From NCBI RefSeq assembly GCF_002282855.1, contig NZ_NRIR01000005.1, forward strand, positions 1-64,000: a stretch of DNA of 64,000 nucleotides, read 5' to 3'. The DNA is from Paraferrimonas sedimenticola. Lineage in GTDB: Bacteria; Pseudomonadota; Gammaproteobacteria; Enterobacterales; Shewanellaceae. A model generated the notes under the pieces. That model saw only the letters and a list, made by a program, of their open reading frames with translations. It ran no database searches and was not told the origin of the DNA. The position numbers and the translations under genes were made by a program. This document shows positions 23,571 to 32,510 of the stretch, in pieces (the stretch's first letter is position 1; every line of letters begins with the position of its first letter).

Positions 23571-24866
23571 ATGATTGAATCTTTCTCCACAGGCCAGATC
23601 CTCTGGCGTATCATCGGCTGGTTCAGCGTATTTTTGCTGGTTGGCTTGCTGTTCGACTCGGTTCTGCTGTGTCTAGTGCTAGGCTGCGGCGGACTCTTGT
23701 TGTGGCAATACACTCAACATCAAAAACTCTCCAATTGGCTATGGCGCGATCGCCGTTTGACGCCCCCATCGGGCAAAGGCGCTTGGGAAAATACCTTTAA
23801 CGGTTTGTACCGTTTGCAGAACAAAAACCGTCGCAAAGTTCGCGGTTTGGCAGGCTTGTTGCGCCGCTTTCGCCAAGGTGCCGAAGCCATGCCTGACGCC
23901 GCTGTGGTTTTGGACCACGAGTTTAAAATCATCTGGTGTAACCGGCTGGCAAGCATCCACTTGGGATTGCGTTGGCCGTTGGACCAAAACCAACGCATCG
24001 ACAACCTGCTGCGCACCCCAGAATTTACCAAATACCTGCACCGCCGAGATTATAGCGACCCCTTTGAATTCAAGCCGATTCAGGTGGAAGAGCAGGTGGT
24101 CGAGATTCGAATTATTCCCTATGGCGACAGTCAGTTTTTGCTGATTGCCCGCGATATTAGGCGCATGCGCCAACTTGAGAACATGCGCCGCGATTTTGTG
24201 GCCAATGTCAGCCATGAACTCAAAACTCCGCTGACTGTGTTGCAAGGTTATCTTGAGATGATGGAAATGACCGCCGAGAGTCACCAACAAAAATCCCTGA
24301 CCTTGATGCAGCAACAAGTCGTGCGCATGAGTGGGCTGGTGGAACAGTTACTGGAGCTTTCCAGAATCGAGTCGGCCCAGGAAATCGATATGAGTCATCC
24401 CGTGCCCATTGACGCCATGCTGGCGGATCTCAATCAAGAAGCTCTAGGACTTTCTCGCGAGCGACACAAACTCACCTTTGAAATCGATACCTCGCTGCAA
24501 TGCTATGGCAACGAGCAGCAACTCAGAGCCGCGTTTAGCAACTTAGTGAGTAACGCCATCCGTTATTCGCCGGATGGCGGTGAGATTGTGGTGAGCTGGC
24601 AGGCGCATCCTGCGGGGGTGGAATTTGCGGTCAAAGATCAAGGAATTGGCGTAGAGCCGGCTCATATCCATCGCCTGACTGAGCGCTTTTATCGAGTGGA
24701 TCGGGCGCGCTCACGGGACACCGGCGGCAGTGGCCTTGGGCTGGCCATCGTAAAACATGCCCTTAGCCAACATCAAAGCGAGCTGCGAGTTCAAAGCCAA
24801 GCGGGACAAGGCAGTCGATTCAGCTTTGTGATTCCTAGCAAATACTTGGTTAGTCCTGTCATTTAA
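23571..24866 (+). CDS. phoR: Phosphate regulon sensor histidine kinase PhoR
   Basis: The 431-residue kinase has two N-terminal membrane segments (about 10-50), a charged linker, a PAS domain (about 95-190, with MPDAAVVLDHEFKIIWCN), the phosphoacceptor helix with VSHELKTPLTVLQGYLEMM and an HATPase domain with NLVSNAIRYSPDGG, KDQGIGVEP and DTGGSGLGLAIVKHAL. It phosphorylates PhoB when phosphate uptake by Pst drops. Its stop codon (24864-24866) lies inside the Pho box array of the following pstS gene. Confidence 0.95.
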   Translation: MIESFSTGQILWRIIGWFSVFLLVGLLFDSVLLCLVLGCGGLLLWQYTQHQKLSNWLWRDRRLTPPSGKGAWENTFNGLYRLQNKNRRKVRGLAGLLRRFRQGAEAMPDAAVVLDHEFKIIWCNRLASIHLGLRWPLDQNQRIDNLLRTPEFTKYLHRRDYSDPFEFKPIQVEEQVVEIRIIPYGDSQFLLIARDIRRMRQLENMRRDFVANVSHELKTPLTVLQGYLEMMEMTAESHQQKSLTLMQQQVVRMSGLVEQLLELSRIESAQEIDMSHPVPIDAMLADLNQEALGLSRERHKLTFEIDTSLQCYGNEQQLRAAFSNLVSNAIRYSPDGGEIVVSWQAHPAGVEFAVKDQGIGVEPAHIHRLTERFYRVDRARSRDTGGSGLGLAIVKHALSQHQSELRVQSQAGQGSRFSFVIPSKYLVSPVI

Positions 24867-24895
24867 CTGTCATAAATCAGTCGCATAATTGTCAT
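24856..24895 (+). promoter_or_regulatory. Four-repeat Pho box array before pstS
   Basis: CTGTCAT (24856), CTGTCAT (24867), CAGTCGC (24878) and TTGTCAT (24889) occur at exact 11-bp steps. They form two tandem PhoB binding sites. A GATACT sequence 10 bases beyond the last repeat (24906-24911) is well placed as the -10 box, and no separate -35 box is needed at PhoB-dependent promoters. Confidence 0.85.
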
Positions 24896-24961
24896 CGGCC
24901 GCTTCGATACTAAAGCTCGATAATACGGCCCATAACAAACCAATTTATGTTGGAGAAAACC

Positions 24962-25930
24962 ATGAAATTCAAACAGCTAGCAACTGCGATAACCGTATCG
25001 GCAGCTGTGTTTACGGCATCGGCAACTGCGGCAATCGACGCAGCGCTACCCAAGTACGAAAAAGTCAGTGGTGTTTCCGGTAACCTTTCATCGGTAGGCT
25101 CTGACACCTTGGCCAACATGATGACCTTGTGGGCCGAAGACTTTAAAACCCTGTATCCCAATGTGAATGTACAGATTCAGGCGGCGGGCTCGTCAACAGC
25201 GCCACCGGCCTTGACCGAAGCCACTTCGCAATTTGGCCCTATGAGCCGCAAGATGAAGCCCAACGAAATCGAGGCTTTTGAAAATCACTACGGCTACAAG
25301 CCTACAGCGATCCGCGTAGCTATCGATGCGCTAGCGGTATTCGTGCACAAAGACAACCCAATCAAAGGCTTGTCGATGGAGCAGGTTGACGGCATTTTCT
25401 CTTCAACGGTTAAGTGCGGTGGTAACCCAGTCACTCGTTGGGGTGAGGTCGGTTTAGAAGGTAACTGGAAGAATCGCGATATTCAGCTTTACGGTCGCAA
25501 CTCGGTATCTGGCACCTACGGCTACTTTAAGAGCAAAGCCCTGTGTAAAGGTGACTTTAAGAGTAACGTAAATGAGCAGCCGGGTTCGGCGTCGGTGGTG
25601 CAGTCGGTGACCAAGTCGCTAAACGCCATCGGTTACTCGGGCATCGGCTACCAGACCGCCGGTGTGAAAGCAGTAGCCCTGTCGAAAAAAGGCGACAAGT
25701 ACATTGCCGCCACCAAGGCAAATGCCGCTTCGGGTAAATACCCGTTGTCACGCTATCTATACGTGTACATCAACAAGCACCCTAACAAGCCCTTATCACC
25801 AATGGAGCGCGAGTTCGTTCGCTACATGCTATCGGCTCAGGGACAAACCATTGTTGAGAAAGACGGATACATTGCGCTACCAAACAGCGTTGTAGCTAAA
25901 GACCTAGCCGCTGCAGGCATTCGTTTGTAA
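24962..25930 (+). CDS. pstS: Phosphate ABC transporter substrate-binding protein PstS
   Basis: With the ATG at 24962 (GGAG 6 bases before) the protein has 322 residues and a Sec signal peptide ([20 protein letters not shown], cleavage near ATAA). The mature part has the phosphate-binding loops [36 protein letters not shown] and [18 protein letters not shown]. It delivers phosphate to PstCAB. It is closer in type to the PstS-like proteins of marine gammaproteobacteria than to E. coli PstS. The permease genes are 4 kb away in a separate operon. Confidence 0.9.
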   Translation: MKFKQLATAITVSAAVFTASATAAIDAALPKYEKVSGVSGNLSSVGSDTLANMMTLWAEDFKTLYPNVNVQIQAAGSSTAPPALTEATSQFGPMSRKMKPNEIEAFENHYGYKPTAIRVAIDALAVFVHKDNPIKGLSMEQVDGIFSSTVKCGGNPVTRWGEVGLEGNWKNRDIQLYGRNSVSGTYGYFKSKALCKGDFKSNVNEQPGSASVVQSVTKSLNAIGYSGIGYQTAGVKAVALSKKGDKYIAATKANAASGKYPLSRYLYVYINKHPNKPLSPMEREFVRYMLSAQGQTIVEKDGYIALPNSVVAKDLAAAGIRL

Positions 25931-26000
25931 TCCACGCTGACTTCCCAGTCGTCAACAAGCCCACGCATTGCGTGGGCTTGTTGGTTTTAAGGATAAGTGC

Positions 26001-27473
26001 TTAGTCGACTTCTTCGACGCTAAGACTCCAATTCACCACTTTTAAATAGTGTTGCTCTCGAACTAGCTCGGACATCAAGAGTTCGTTTTGATACAACTCA
26101 GGCGGTAGGCCTAAGTGCATGTGTTCGCCGTCTTGGGTAAGGGTTACTGGGTAGTGATTGCTGGTGTGGCCCAGATGCAACAGACAAGCAATGCGCAGGG
26201 CTATCAGACTTTGCATCAGCTGTTTGTTTGAGGCCAAGCGCACATCGAGCTTTTGTAGGTTTTTCAAATTCTTGCGGTGGTGGCTCACCAACCAAGCCAA
26301 CACCTGCTGCTGCTCCAAATTAAAGCCGCGCATATTGGCTTCTGAGAGGATATAACCACTGTGGCGTTGAAAGCCTTTTGGGTTGAGCTGAATACCAATT
26401 TCGTGCAGTTGTGCCGCCCAAAACAGCAATTGCTGCAGCTCGACTTTGATTTTTAACCCGCTGATCAGATACGCCAGGCTTTTGCTGACGTTGTCGGCGT
26501 GGTCTTGGTCGACGTGGTATAAACGGCGCAAACTGTCCACCGTGTGATTGGCTACCGAGCCTATGTGAGTCGGGTGTAGCATCTCGCTAATCACCCCTTC
26601 GCGCAGCGCAGCGGGGCTGAACTCCATCGCTTCAATCTTGAATACAGAAAAAATGCCGCGCAGCACGGCCAAGCCACCGGGCAAAACTCGCAGACGCTCG
26701 GGGTCGAGTCCAGCGTCGAGCAATTGCTGCGGGTCATCGCATAAATCTTGTTGCAGCTGTTTGAGATGCTCGTCGGTCAGACGCGATTGATCGTCGGCTT
26801 GGTTTAGGCACAAATTCATAATGGCTTTTACCGTACCTGAGGTGCCAATCACCTTGTCCCAGCCCTGATGTTTAAAGGCGTTTACGAAGGGGTGCATTTG
26901 GCGTTCGGCGCGCAAAATGGCTTTCTTGAACTGGCGTTTGCTGATCTCTTTGGAGAAGAAATACTGCTGAAAGGAGACGCAGCCCATGGCTTCACTGTGC
27001 AACATCTGCGGCTCGTTCTCGCCGCCTATGATGAACTCGGTAGAGCCGCCGCCAATGTCGATGACTAGCGAGGGGCGGTCAATGTGCTGTGATAGGCGCA
27101 CCCCCTGAAAAATCAGGCGAGCCTCTTCCACACCAGGTACCACTTCGATTTCACAGGGGAGGATGCGATTGGCCTCATCGACAAAGTCTTCGCGATTGGG
27201 TGCCTGGCGCAGGGCAAAAGTGGCCACGGCTCGAGTTTGGTCGACTTCAAGCTCCGCCAGTTTGTCGGCGAATTGATTCAAACACTCAAGACCGCGCTCC
27301 ATGGCCTGTGGACAAAGATTGCCATCGTCGTCCATGCCCTCGGCCAAGCGCACTCTTTGCTTGAACGAGTACACTTGCTGAATTTGGTCTTTGACTCGTC
27401 GCGCAACGCAAAAGTGAAAGCTGTTAGAGCCCATGTCGATAGCGGCAATAATTGGGCTCGGATTATCCGTCAT
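26001..27473 (-). CDS. ppx: Exopolyphosphatase Ppx
   Basis: The frame can be extended upstream to 27671, but the family start is MTDNPSPIIAAIDMGSNSFHFCVARR, giving 490 residues. That start overlaps the ppk stop by 11 bases, so translation is probably coupled. The N-terminal ASKHA fold has the two phosphate loops (AAIDMGSNSFH, VIDIGGGSTEFIIG) and the general base region GVEEARLIFQG. The C-terminal helical region contains HEIGIQL. Ppx removes terminal phosphate from polyphosphate. Confidence 0.92.
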   Translation of the reverse strand: MTDNPSPIIAAIDMGSNSFHFCVARRVKDQIQQVYSFKQRVRLAEGMDDDGNLCPQAMERGLECLNQFADKLAELEVDQTRAVATFALRQAPNREDFVDEANRILPCEIEVVPGVEEARLIFQGVRLSQHIDRPSLVIDIGGGSTEFIIGGENEPQMLHSEAMGCVSFQQYFFSKEISKRQFKKAILRAERQMHPFVNAFKHQGWDKVIGTSGTVKAIMNLCLNQADDQSRLTDEHLKQLQQDLCDDPQQLLDAGLDPERLRVLPGGLAVLRGIFSVFKIEAMEFSPAALREGVISEMLHPTHIGSVANHTVDSLRRLYHVDQDHADNVSKSLAYLISGLKIKVELQQLLFWAAQLHEIGIQLNPKGFQRHSGYILSEANMRGFNLEQQQVLAWLVSHHRKNLKNLQKLDVRLASNKQLMQSLIALRIACLLHLGHTSNHYPVTLTQDGEHMHLGLPPELYQNELLMSELVREQHYLKVVNWSLSVEEVD

Positions 27474-29553
27474 CGCGCTGCTCCCTGGCGGCCAAATACT
27501 CGTAGATGGCTTCTTGCGAGCGAATTTTTTTGCGATTGCCACGGGCCACATAGGCGTTGCTTTGCTCAGCGTCGATGATGCGCGCCTTAGTGGTATCGGA
27601 CCAATGCAATTTAAGAGTGTCCATGATGAGTTTCTTAAGCTCCGGGTGATAAATCGGACAGCCCACTTCAACGCGCAAATCCAAGTTGCGGCGCATTAGG
27701 TCTGCCGAGGTAATGTAGAGCTTTTGCTCACCACCCGCATAGAAATACATCACACGAGGGTGCTCTAAATAGCGGTCGACCACGCTGATTGCACGGATTT
27801 TATCCGATAAGCCCTTCACTCCCGGAGTCAGGGCACACATACCGCGCACTAAGATCTTGACGCTCACGCCTGCTTGAGAGGCCAGATAGAGTCGCTCAAC
27901 TATCTCATCGTCGACTAAGTTATTGGCTTTTAACCAGATCTCGGCTTTCCGTTTATTACTTGCCGCCGCAATCTCATCATCAATCATGGCCAATATCTTG
28001 TCGCGGGCTTCAATGGGAGAGACTAGCAAATGGTTAAAGCTCACCGGTCGATAAGGGCGCTGTACAAAATCAAATACTTGCGATACTTCTTCGGTGACTC
28101 TGGGGTCTTTGGTGAAAAGCGCAAAGTCGGTATAAATCTTGGCGGTCTTCTCATGGAAGTTGCCGGTACCCACGTGGGCGTATAGCTGGGGTTGCCCCTC
28201 TTCGACGCGTTCAATCAACATGAGTTTGGAATGCACCTTTAAGTTAGAGATACCGAAGCTTAGTTGAATACCGGCTTCGCTTAGCTCTTTAGACCACTCA
28301 ATATTGGCCTCTTCGTCAAAACGCGCCTTGAGCTCGATAACCACTTCCACCTGCTTGCCATTTTGCACCGCGTCAATCAGAGAGGCGATGATGCGTGAGT
28401 TTCGCGCCACTCGATACAGGTTGATTTTGATTTTTCGCACCGCCGGGTCAAACGCCGCTTGGCGCAAGAACTCGGTGAGGTAGGAGAACCTGTGGTAGGG
28501 GTAGTAGAGCAACACGTCGCTGTGGCTAATGGCTTCAAATACCGTGGTGAAATCTTCAAACTGACGGGTCTTGATTGCCGGGTTCTTACGGTACTCCAAA
28601 TACTTGCGGCCTGGGTTGGGAAAGCTGATGAAATCCCGAAAGTTGTGGTAGCGCCCGCCCGGGATCAGGCTCGAAGTGTTTTCTATGCCCAACTGATTGA
28701 TAAGCCGCTGTAGGCAATGAGCGGGCATCTCTCTGTCGTACACAAAGCGCACTGGCGCTGCAGTTAAGCGCTGTTTCAGACCATGGGACATCTTTTCAGT
28801 AAAGCTTTGGTCGAGATCTTCGGACAGGTCGAATTCGGCGTCGCGAGTGAGTTTCATCGCATGACATTCGATGCGGTCGAACTCGAAAAAGCCAGTGAAC
28901 AAGTCTTCGATGCAATAGCGAATGATGTTGTCGATAAGAATCAAGGCTTTGCGTTTCTTGGATTTTTCATGAGGTAATTGTACAAAGCGCGCTACCTTGT
29001 CCGATGGAATTTCTATCAAGGCGTATTGCACTCGCTGCTCTTTGTGCAGAGCCACCATCATGTAGGTCAGGCCATCGGCAATCACGTCGGTGAGGTTGGG
29101 CACGCCGTCGAGTACCACAGGAGTGATATGGCGTTTGACCTTGTCTTTAAAGTATTGCTGCGCCCAGCTCGCTTGTGCCTCGCTCATCTGACGCTCGTTG
29201 ATTAAAAAGATGTTGTGGCGTGCTAGCTCGCGCAGACAACTGGCGTAGATGGCATCAAACTCCTGCTGCAGATTGAGCACTTTGGATTGAATGCGCTCAA
29301 GCAATTGAGCGGCACCGCTGTCGCTGCCTCTGGCATTGTCTAATGTGACCCGACGACGGATGTTAGCCACACGAACGCGAAAGAACTCGTCTAGGTTGTT
29401 GGAAAAAATACCCAGAAAGCGCACTCGCTCCACTACCGGCACCGAAGGGTCGGCGGCTTCCTGAAGCACGCGTTCGTTAAACGATAGCCAACTGATTTCT
29501 TTTTCAACGCGAGGGGTGGCCTCGCTGACACTTAGAGAAGGGGCAGGATCCAT
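27463..29553 (-). CDS. ppk1: Polyphosphate kinase Ppk1
   Basis: The 696-residue protein has the Ppk1 order of domains: EKEISWLSFNERVLQEAADPSVPVVERVRFL at the start, the head domain, then two phospholipase D-like catalytic domains with the autophosphorylated histidine in ISNLKVHSKLMLIER and the YAHVGTGNFHEKTAKIYTD loop. It makes polyphosphate from ATP. The gene is in an operon with ppx. Its start codon lies at the edge of a large inverted repeat (29551-29625). Confidence 0.95.
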   Translation of the reverse strand: MDPAPSLSVSEATPRVEKEISWLSFNERVLQEAADPSVPVVERVRFLGIFSNNLDEFFRVRVANIRRRVTLDNARGSDSGAAQLLERIQSKVLNLQQEFDAIYASCLRELARHNIFLINERQMSEAQASWAQQYFKDKVKRHITPVVLDGVPNLTDVIADGLTYMMVALHKEQRVQYALIEIPSDKVARFVQLPHEKSKKRKALILIDNIIRYCIEDLFTGFFEFDRIECHAMKLTRDAEFDLSEDLDQSFTEKMSHGLKQRLTAAPVRFVYDREMPAHCLQRLINQLGIENTSSLIPGGRYHNFRDFISFPNPGRKYLEYRKNPAIKTRQFEDFTTVFEAISHSDVLLYYPYHRFSYLTEFLRQAAFDPAVRKIKINLYRVARNSRIIASLIDAVQNGKQVEVVIELKARFDEEANIEWSKELSEAGIQLSFGISNLKVHSKLMLIERVEEGQPQLYAHVGTGNFHEKTAKIYTDFALFTKDPRVTEEVSQVFDFVQRPYRPVSFNHLLVSPIEARDKILAMIDDEIAAASNKRKAEIWLKANNLVDDEIVERLYLASQAGVSVKILVRGMCALTPGVKGLSDKIRAISVVDRYLEHPRVMYFYAGGEQKLYITSADLMRRNLDLRVEVGCPIYHPELKKLIMDTLKLHWSDTTKARIIDAEQSNAYVARGNRKKIRSQEAIYEYLAAREQRDDG

Positions 29554-29625
29554 GGCAGCACTCAGTCATTTTTATTGGGAACAGCTAATAAATCAGATTA
29601 CCCAATAATTGCCTTTGCTGCCATG
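29551..29625 (-). promoter_or_regulatory. Nested inverted repeat covering the ppk start codon
   Basis: The outer arms are CATGGCAGCA (29551-29560) and TGCTGCCATG (29616-29625). The inner arms are TTATTGGG (29572-29579) and CCCAATAA (29601-29608). On the minus strand the last outer arm ends with the ppk ATG, so folding would hide the start. The 5' arm also contains an ATG with an 8-codon frame MAAKAIIG that stops within the hairpin. The arms are seen directly; a control role is inference. Confidence 0.5.
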
Positions 29626-29637
29626 ATCTTAGGTGAG

Positions 29638-30135
29638 TTAATCGAGCCTATCGAGTTGCAGGTCATCGCCCATTTCGTAGAGTTTAGACTCAAGCGCGTG
29701 ATAGCTTTGCTCGTTGACTGGACTCAAGGTTAAGTCTGCTTTAAACAGCGAAATTCCCGTGTGGCTAGCGGATTCTCGGTTACTGGAAAAACGCTCGATA
29801 TTGATGCCCTGAGCGGCAATTAAATTAGAGATTTGGTGCACGAAACCCGGACGGTCATTGCCGATCACCGAGATGCGAACCACTGGCGAGTCGTGGGGAA
29901 TTTCTAACAGTTTTTCGCCGGTTAGTGTGAGTCCGTCGATGCTTTCCAGAGAATCTACCAATTCACCCCAGTGTTCTTGGGGCAATTCGATGACTATAAT
30001 GGCGGCAAACAAGGCGTCGATGTGCCGTAATTCAGAATCTAACCAGTGACCACCCAGACGGGATAGGTGTTGAGCGATTTGCTCCACCAAACCGGATCTG
30101 TCAGGTACTTGCAGCGTAATTAAGTAGCGTTGCAT
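29638..30135 (-). CDS. GcvR-like protein with two ACT domains
   Basis: The 165-residue protein has two ACT domains: YLITLQVPDRSGLVEQIAQHLSRLGG (about 4-80) and VRISVIGNDRPGFVHQISNLIAAQGINIERF (about 88-160). This is the architecture of GcvR, the glycine cleavage repressor that binds glycine and GcvA. It may instead be one of the related, uncharacterised ACT-ACT proteins. It is divergent from pstC and precedes ppk on the same strand with an 84-base gap. Confidence 0.7.
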   Translation of the reverse strand: MQRYLITLQVPDRSGLVEQIAQHLSRLGGHWLDSELRHIDALFAAIIVIELPQEHWGELVDSLESIDGLTLTGEKLLEIPHDSPVVRISVIGNDRPGFVHQISNLIAAQGINIERFSSNRESASHTGISLFKADLTLSPVNEQSYHALESKLYEMGDDLQLDRLD

Positions 30136-30152
30136 AGGTGCGCGTCCCCTCG

Positions 30153-30186
30153 TTGTAACAATACTGTCATATAGCGTAAATATAAT
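30153..30186 (+). promoter_or_regulatory. Pho box array and -10 box before pstC
   Basis: TTGTAAC (30153) and CTGTCAT (30164) lie 11 bp apart, with a weaker third word CGTAAAT at 30175. A perfect TATAAT at 30181-30186 starts exactly 10 bases past the first pair, the normal spacing for a PhoB promoter. The TATAAT overlaps the third word. Confidence 0.75.
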
Positions 30187-30233
30187 TTGCGCCAGCTATC
30201 ATCACGAAAATACCAACTCTTTTGAGGTTAGGA

Positions 30234-32492
30234 ATGAATCAACTGGCTCGTCAAGAAGACACGCCAGCGAGCGCCGGGATTCTGGCGACTCAGCAAGGCA
30301 AGCGCCTCATCAAGGACCGATTGACCCAATATGGGGTTACAGTCGGCGGCATTATGGTATTGCTGGCCTTAGTGTTGATATTTTTCTATCTCGGCTATGT
30401 GGTTAAGCCACTGTTTGAAAGCGCCAAGATAGCTTCCGGACCTCAAATCCAATATGCCTCAAATGTCGCCACGATAAAACTGGGTGTGGATGAACAAAAT
30501 GAGGTTGCCTTTCGCGCCAGTGCCGATGGTGCCATTATTTACTACGGCCTAACTCCGAATAACCAAGGAGTAATGGCTAACTATCAGATTGAATTTCCCG
30601 ACGGTGCTTCTCCGGTATCCGCCACCCGCGCCATGTCCCATCAACAATTGGCGATTTGGGGCTTGGACAATGGTCAGGCGTTTGTGGCCCAGCCAGGGTT
30701 TAGCGTTTCTTACCCCAATGACAAGCGCTTAATCTCGCCGAGACTGCGTTTCCCTTACGGCGAGGCGCCAATTCAGGTGGACTATCAGGGCTTGCCTTTA
30801 TTAGGCCTAGCGGTAGGTGCCAGCGAAGAGAAGTTGACCTTTGCTTACGTGACTCCGGGGGAAGTGCGAGTCAGCCAGCAGCAAGCAGAAGTGAACTTTA
30901 TCACTGAAGAGGTGGAGTGGTATGCCGAGTCGGGTGCTATTACCAATGCGCCATCACAGGTCGACCGTTTACTGCTTACTCCAGACCAGCGCGAGTTGAT
31001 TCTGCAAAGTGGCAGCAAGATATACATTTACGATATTCGCGATGTGGAGTCGGTGACGCTCAAGCAAATGCTGGAAGCGGGTGAGCCTCAAGCCAAAATT
31101 ACAGACATAGAGTTATTAGCGGGTGCCAGTTCGATTTTGGTGGCCAATGATAATGGCGTGATCAGTCAATGGTTTCAGGTGCTTGGCGAAGGTGGCCGCA
31201 GCTATCAAAGAATTCGTGAATTTAACGCAGGCTTTGCGGTTTCGCAGCTGGCGACTGAGTATTACCGCAAGAGCTTTATGGCGGCGGATAGTTCGGGTAA
31301 GACCGCGCTGTTTTACACCACCAGTGAGCGTCAACTTCTGACTTTTGATACGCAAATGTCGTTATCAGGCGGCATGGCGTTTAGCCCTCGTTCGAACTCG
31401 CTGCTGGCTCAGGGAGAAAACGGCGCTCAGTTGCTAATGATCGACAATCCACATCCTGAAGTGTCTTGGAGCGCGCTGTGGCAAGAGGTGTGGTATGAAG
31501 GCTATCCCGAGCCGGATTACGTATGGCAATCCACCTCGGCCAACGAAGACTTCGAAGCCAAATTTAGCTTAACGCCATTGGCATTTGGCACCTTAAAGGC
31601 GGCCATGTACGCCATGCTATTTGCCGCACCAATTGCCATCTCTGGAGCGATTTACACCGCTTATTTCATGAGTCCCGGGGTGCGCGCAATTGTTAAGCCA
31701 ACGGTAGAAATCATGGAAGCCCTGCCCACGGTAATTTTGGGGTTCTTAGCCGGGCTGTGGTTAGCGCCTTTGGTGGAAGAAAATCTTCCCGGCATTGTTC
31801 TGATGCTGATTCTGCTGCCACTGTCGATGCTGGCCAGTGCCGTGGCCTGGCATTTCATGCCGCAAAATTGGAAGCTAAAACTGCCTGAGGATTATCGCGA
31901 ACTGTTTTTGATTCCGGTGCTGCTAGCGGTAGGTTACGGCGCATTCTTGCTTAGCCCGTCGCTGGAAAATCTGTTATTTGATGGCGATACGCGCGCCTAT
32001 ATCACCAATGACCTTGGCATTACCTTTGACCAACGCAACGCTTTGGTGGTGGGAATCGCCATGGGCTTTGCCGTCATCCCGACCATTTTCTCAATTGCAG
32101 AAGATGCGATTTTCAGCGTACCTCGTCACCTGTCCAACGGCTCGCTTGCGCTTGGCGCCACCCAGTGGCAGACCCTGACTCGCGTGGTGATTTTGACCGC
32201 CAGCCCGGGGATTTTCTCGGCGGTAATGATGGGCATCGGTCGAGCGGTTGGTGAGACCATGATTGTGCTAATGGCCACGGGTAACACCCCGATTATGGAG
32301 TGGAGCATCTTTGAAGGGATGCGCACCCTAGCAGCCAACATTGCGGTAGAAATGCCGGAATCGGCGATGGGCAGCTCACACTATCGGGTGCTTTTCTTAG
32401 CTGCCTTTGTACTGTTTATTTTCACCTTTATTTTCAACACCCTAGCCGAATATGTGCGTCAGCGTTTACGCGACCGCTATCGCGCGCTTTAA
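30234..32492 (+). CDS. pstC: Phosphate ABC transporter permease PstC, long form
   Basis: The ATG at 30234 has GAGG 6 bases upstream. The frame also opens at a TTG 12 bases earlier. The 752-residue product is more than twice the length of E. coli PstC (319). One membrane segment (about 40-62) is followed by a periplasmic region of about 370 residues with repeats like those of a beta-propeller. The permease core follows (about 430-745, with the EAA-loop motif GSLALGATQWQTLTRVVILTASPGIFSAVMMGIGRAVGET). Long PstC forms are known in Shewanella and Vibrio. It heads a pstC-pstA-pstB-phoU operon. Confidence 0.9.
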   Translation: MNQLARQEDTPASAGILATQQGKRLIKDRLTQYGVTVGGIMVLLALVLIFFYLGYVVKPLFESAKIASGPQIQYASNVATIKLGVDEQNEVAFRASADGAIIYYGLTPNNQGVMANYQIEFPDGASPVSATRAMSHQQLAIWGLDNGQAFVAQPGFSVSYPNDKRLISPRLRFPYGEAPIQVDYQGLPLLGLAVGASEEKLTFAYVTPGEVRVSQQQAEVNFITEEVEWYAESGAITNAPSQVDRLLLTPDQRELILQSGSKIYIYDIRDVESVTLKQMLEAGEPQAKITDIELLAGASSILVANDNGVISQWFQVLGEGGRSYQRIREFNAGFAVSQLATEYYRKSFMAADSSGKTALFYTTSERQLLTFDTQMSLSGGMAFSPRSNSLLAQGENGAQLLMIDNPHPEVSWSALWQEVWYEGYPEPDYVWQSTSANEDFEAKFSLTPLAFGTLKAAMYAMLFAAPIAISGAIYTAYFMSPGVRAIVKPTVEIMEALPTVILGFLAGLWLAPLVEENLPGIVLMLILLPLSMLASAVAWHFMPQNWKLKLPEDYRELFLIPVLLAVGYGAFLLSPSLENLLFDGDTRAYITNDLGITFDQRNALVVGIAMGFAVIPTIFSIAEDAIFSVPRHLSNGSLALGATQWQTLTRVVILTASPGIFSAVMMGIGRAVGETMIVLMATGNTPIMEWSIFEGMRTLAANIAVEMPESAMGSSHYRVLFLAAFVLFIFTFIFNTLAEYVRQRLRDRYRAL

Positions 32493-32510
32493 ACGGTAGG
32501 AATGGCAACG

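Noticed and set aside
27474-27671. Upstream extension of the ppx frame by 66 codons
   Set aside because: The extension lies in ppk in another frame, and the family start is at 27473.
30222-30233. TTG start for pstC
   Set aside because: It lies within the ribosome binding site of the better ATG start at 30234.
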